From the NCBI GenBank assembly GCA_017861215.1, contig JAGFXN010000006.1:1-25343 (forward strand): DNA of 25,343 nt, read 5' to 3'. Positions 23,429 to 25,343 of this stretch are shown here, in pieces. The stretch is from Deltaproteobacteria bacterium. GTDB taxonomy: Bacteria; Desulfobacterota; Desulfuromonadia; Geobacterales; DSM-12255. Position numbers and translations under genes: made by a program. The notes under the pieces are model-generated. The model made no database searches and was not told where the DNA came from. It saw nothing but the letters and a program-made list of their open reading frames with translations. The first letter of the stretch is position 1. The number at the start of each line of letters is the position of its first letter.

Positions 23429-24070
23429 CTAATCGAGGTTCAGGAGCGCGGGAAGAGAGTGGACGCCGTCCAGCAGCCAGCGGGCAGCACTGAAATCACC
23501 ACCCCTGTTCATGTCGCCGGGGATCGCCGCTACGACGAGACCGGCCCGGGCGGCAGAGGTGACACCCCGCTCTGAATCCTCTACTGCGAGACAGCGGCCG
23601 GGATGAAGTCCGGCATGGGCACATGCGGTCCGGTATGGCTCCGGATCGGGCTTTGCTGCGCCGTAGTCCTCGCGGGTGAGGATAAAATCAAAATAGCCGA
23701 GCAGCCCGCTACTGCGGTGCATCTGCATGAAATGTTCTCTTCTGCAGCTGGTGACGATCGCCATGGGTATCCTGCCGTGCAGCCGCACCAGGGTATCGGT
23801 GGCCCCCGGGATAACCAGCGATTCCGCTCCCAAAAGCTCGGCATAGATGCCATCGCGAAAACGGCGCAGCTCTCCGGCACCTATGGCGGTCTGTCCTGGT
23901 ACTGCGGCGAGATGCAACACACTCTCCCCTTTGCGAAGGGAGATATCGCAAAAGTCTTCGAGCGAAAGCGCCACTCCGGCGCGCGCCAGTGCCTCGGCAT
24001 TGGCCTGGAAATAAAGGTGCTCGGTCGCCATCAGCACGCCGTCATTGTCCCAGAATATCGCATCAAACAT
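23429..24070 (-). CDS. HAD-superfamily phosphatase (beta-phosphoglucomutase-like)
   Basis: 213-residue soluble phosphohydrolase of HAD subfamily I with an alpha-helical cap. Motif I is DNDGVL, with nucleophile D8 and general acid D10; motif II is the Thr/Ser of IVTSCRR; motif III the Lys of AAKPDPEPY; motif IV VEDSERG. Residues 15-85 form the cap. The ATG at 24070 is chosen: it begins at the usual point ahead of the first strand, while the frame opens at a TTG at 24127. The ribosome site is weak (CAGG 11-13 bases upstream). The substrate is unknown; sugar phosphate or phosphoglycolate are common in this group. Confidence 0.9.
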   Translation of the reverse strand: MFDAIFWDNDGVLMATEHLYFQANAEALARAGVALSLEDFCDISLRKGESVLHLAAVPGQTAIGAGELRRFRDGIYAELLGAESLVIPGATDTLVRLHGRIPMAIVTSCRREHFMQMHRSSGLLGYFDFILTREDYGAAKPDPEPYRTACAHAGLHPGRCLAVEDSERGVTSAARAGLVVAAIPGDMNRGGDFSAARWLLDGVHSLPALLNLD

Positions 24071-24223
24071 CGTCAATTCTACCTGCTGAATGAGGGTCTT
24101 ACGCGCCACTTGCCCTGCAGGACGCAACGGCTGGCGGCGGACCGGTGGTTTTTGGCCCGGCCCTGCCGTTTGGTGGCGGCTGCGTCTTTTCAGGTTTTTT
24201 GCTTGCTACATGAGGGGGAAGGG

Positions 24224-24287
24224 GTCGGACACCGACAAAGGACATTTTTCTCGCAGACCTTCCTTGTGTCTCATGTCGGGGGCCGAC
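24224..24287. repeat. Pair of GTCGG-N3-CCGAC hairpins
   Basis: GTCGG-ACA-CCGAC (24224-24236) and GTCGG-GGG-CCGAC (24275-24287) lie 38 bases apart. Between them GACAAAGGA and TCCTTGTGTC are roughly inverted, so the whole block is a loose inverted repeat of two small palindromes, as in REP-type elements. The right copy overlaps the end of the HD-GYP gene. With no T-run it is not an ordinary terminator. The gap 24071-24270 holds nothing else I can name. Confidence 0.4.
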
Positions 24288-25275
24288 CGCTTGCACCGCT
24301 TTCCTTGTTATTCTTGCCCGGGATTGCAGAAATCCGGTCTCCCTCCGGATCGCCGGCAGGGCTGTATTGGCAGGGGGTTACTCCCCGGTAGAGGTTGTCG
24401 GGCGGAGGGGTGCCGCGCTGTTCGTGGGAAAGAGTGCAATCCGTGTAATGGAGCTGGTCTTTCCGGTTGCAGCTGATCAAGGCGCGGACCACGTCGGCAC
24501 TGATGGCCCCTTTCAGCGCCAGCACGGTGACTTCCTCCAGGGCCGTGCGCAGATCGTAGGAGCTTGGTCGATAGGGCCTGGGGGAGATGAGCGCGTCAAA
24601 TACATCGCTGACGGCCACGATTTCCACGTTTCTGTTCCGCAGTGCAATCCCTCGCGGATAGCCCGAGCCGTCGCACCGTTCATGATGATCCCGGGCGGTA
24701 ATCGCCGCCGGATGGTTCGAGTCCTTTAAAAAATAACTCAGCAGAACGTACCCCGCCGCGGCATGATGGCTCAGCTGCATCCGTTCGTGCTCGTTCAGCG
24801 GGGTCGATTTGTTGCATATCGCCAGCGGCACGCAGGCTTTGCCGAAATCATGGCACGACGGTGCCGCAAACTCCCTTGACAGGGCCTTCCTGTCCTCAAA
24901 GAGTTCCTGGGCCAGCAACTGGGACAGAGCGAAAACCGTCAGGATGTGGCGGTAGGTATAGGGATCGTGGGCCTTGAAGTAACCGTAGATATCCAGCAGG
25001 GGCTGGATAAATTCGACCTGCTGCAGAGAGTCGAAAACCGCTTTTGTCCGTGCCGGCTTGGAAAAGATATGGCTATAGGGTGGCTGCTCGACATAGCTGC
25101 GCAGGTCTGCAGCGACCGTGCCGTACTCCATCAGCCGCATGGGGGAAAACATCTCCATCCGCGCCGAGCGGGCCACATCCGTCATGGTCTCCGGCGTCAG
25201 GCAGCTGCCGGCAGGAAGCAGTTCCCTGCGATCAAGGGTATGAACCGGGTAGCACAACTGCAGTGGTTTTTCCAT
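24271..25275 (-). CDS. HD-GYP domain protein, probable cyclic-di-GMP phosphodiesterase
   Basis: 334 residues. Residues 85-285 form an HD-GYP domain with metal ligands and signature all visible: H110 (YRHI), H142-D143-x-G-K (CHDFGK), H170-H171, H197-H198-E199 and D202-G-S-G-Y-P207, then AVSDVFDAL. HD-GYP enzymes degrade cyclic-di-GMP. No receiver, PAS or membrane segment is seen; the N-terminal 80 residues are unrecognised. The last 50 or so residues (from about TLSHEQRGTPPPD) are Pro/Gly-rich and probably disordered. GGAGGGAGCC directly precedes the ATG. A weak promoter candidate (TTTACC, 17 bases, CTATAG, minus strand) lies in the 68 bases to the window edge. Confidence 0.9.
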   Translation of the reverse strand: MEKPLQLCYPVHTLDRRELLPAGSCLTPETMTDVARSARMEMFSPMRLMEYGTVAADLRSYVEQPPYSHIFSKPARTKAVFDSLQQVEFIQPLLDIYGYFKAHDPYTYRHILTVFALSQLLAQELFEDRKALSREFAAPSCHDFGKACVPLAICNKSTPLNEHERMQLSHHAAAGYVLLSYFLKDSNHPAAITARDHHERCDGSGYPRGIALRNRNVEIVAVSDVFDALISPRPYRPSSYDLRTALEEVTVLALKGAISADVVRALISCNRKDQLHYTDCTLSHEQRGTPPPDNLYRGVTPCQYSPAGDPEGDRISAIPGKNNKESGASGRPPT

Positions 25276-25343
25276 GGCTCCCTCCTGCTATAGACAGCGA
25301 AAAACCAGCGGGTAAAGAAAAAATGCCGTGGTGATCTCTACCC

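Noticed and set aside
23603..24391. 262-codon open frame on the plus strand, opposite the HAD gene
   Set aside because: It crosses two real minus-strand genes and the gap between them, has no ribosome site and no recognisable motif.

Overview
The window is a core-metabolism stretch of a Deltaproteobacterium (Desulfobacterota). It most resembles a member of the Geobacter group. The basis is the gene content and order: a full 14-gene nuo operon, hemL divergent from it, a split F0 cluster (atpZ/atpI-atpB-atpE without F1 genes), a Do-type protease, and a succinyl-CoA:acetate CoA-transferase-like gene of the kind used to activate acetate when it is oxidised through the TCA cycle. The assignment rests on recognised protein families and remembered gene order, not on a database search.

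Layout. Positions 1-13878 (minus strand) hold nuoN (cut by the window edge), M, L, K, J, I, H, G, F, E, D, C, B and A. They are tightly packed and transcribed leftwards from a good sigma70-type promoter near 13985-14013. A perfect 7-1-7 palindrome (13961-13975) lies where transcription should begin and is probably a repressor site. Together the products form a proton-pumping NADH:quinone oxidoreductase. NuoF carries an extra C-terminal two-[4Fe-4S] domain, and NuoM has an unusual Pro/Met/His-rich tail. hemL (14167-15450, plus) makes 5-aminolevulinate for haem, a large need in cytochrome-rich bacteria. The F0 genes follow: atpZ-like, atpI, atpB and atpE, closed by a strong terminator at 17338-17381.

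Next comes a small exported helical protein (17595-17882). Its promoter overlaps a close match to the Fur box, so it is probably iron-repressed. A Do/HtrA protease (18062-19453, minus) and the CoA-transferase (19582-21168, minus) follow. The CoA-transferase has its own strong promoter with an inverted repeat over the -10, and a strong terminator. On the plus strand, a rubrerythrin-like diiron protein, a Nudix hydrolase and an RluA-type pseudouridine synthase form a compact, translationally coupled group (21427-23338). A HAD phosphatase and an HD-GYP protein (probable cyclic-di-GMP phosphodiesterase) lie on the minus strand at the right end.

Functionally, most of the window links acetate oxidation (CoA-transferase), NADH oxidation and proton translocation (Nuo), ATP synthesis (F0) and haem supply (HemL). 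I see no phage, insertion sequence, CRISPR array, tRNA or rRNA. No gene-free stretch exceeds 300 bases once starts are corrected. The longest are 17319-17594, 21169-21426 and 13879-14166, and each holds promoters or terminators. I did not find a clearly novel multi-gene system. The items most worth following up are the Fur-boxed exported protein, the nuo operator, the CoA-transferase operator and the NuoF and NuoM extensions.
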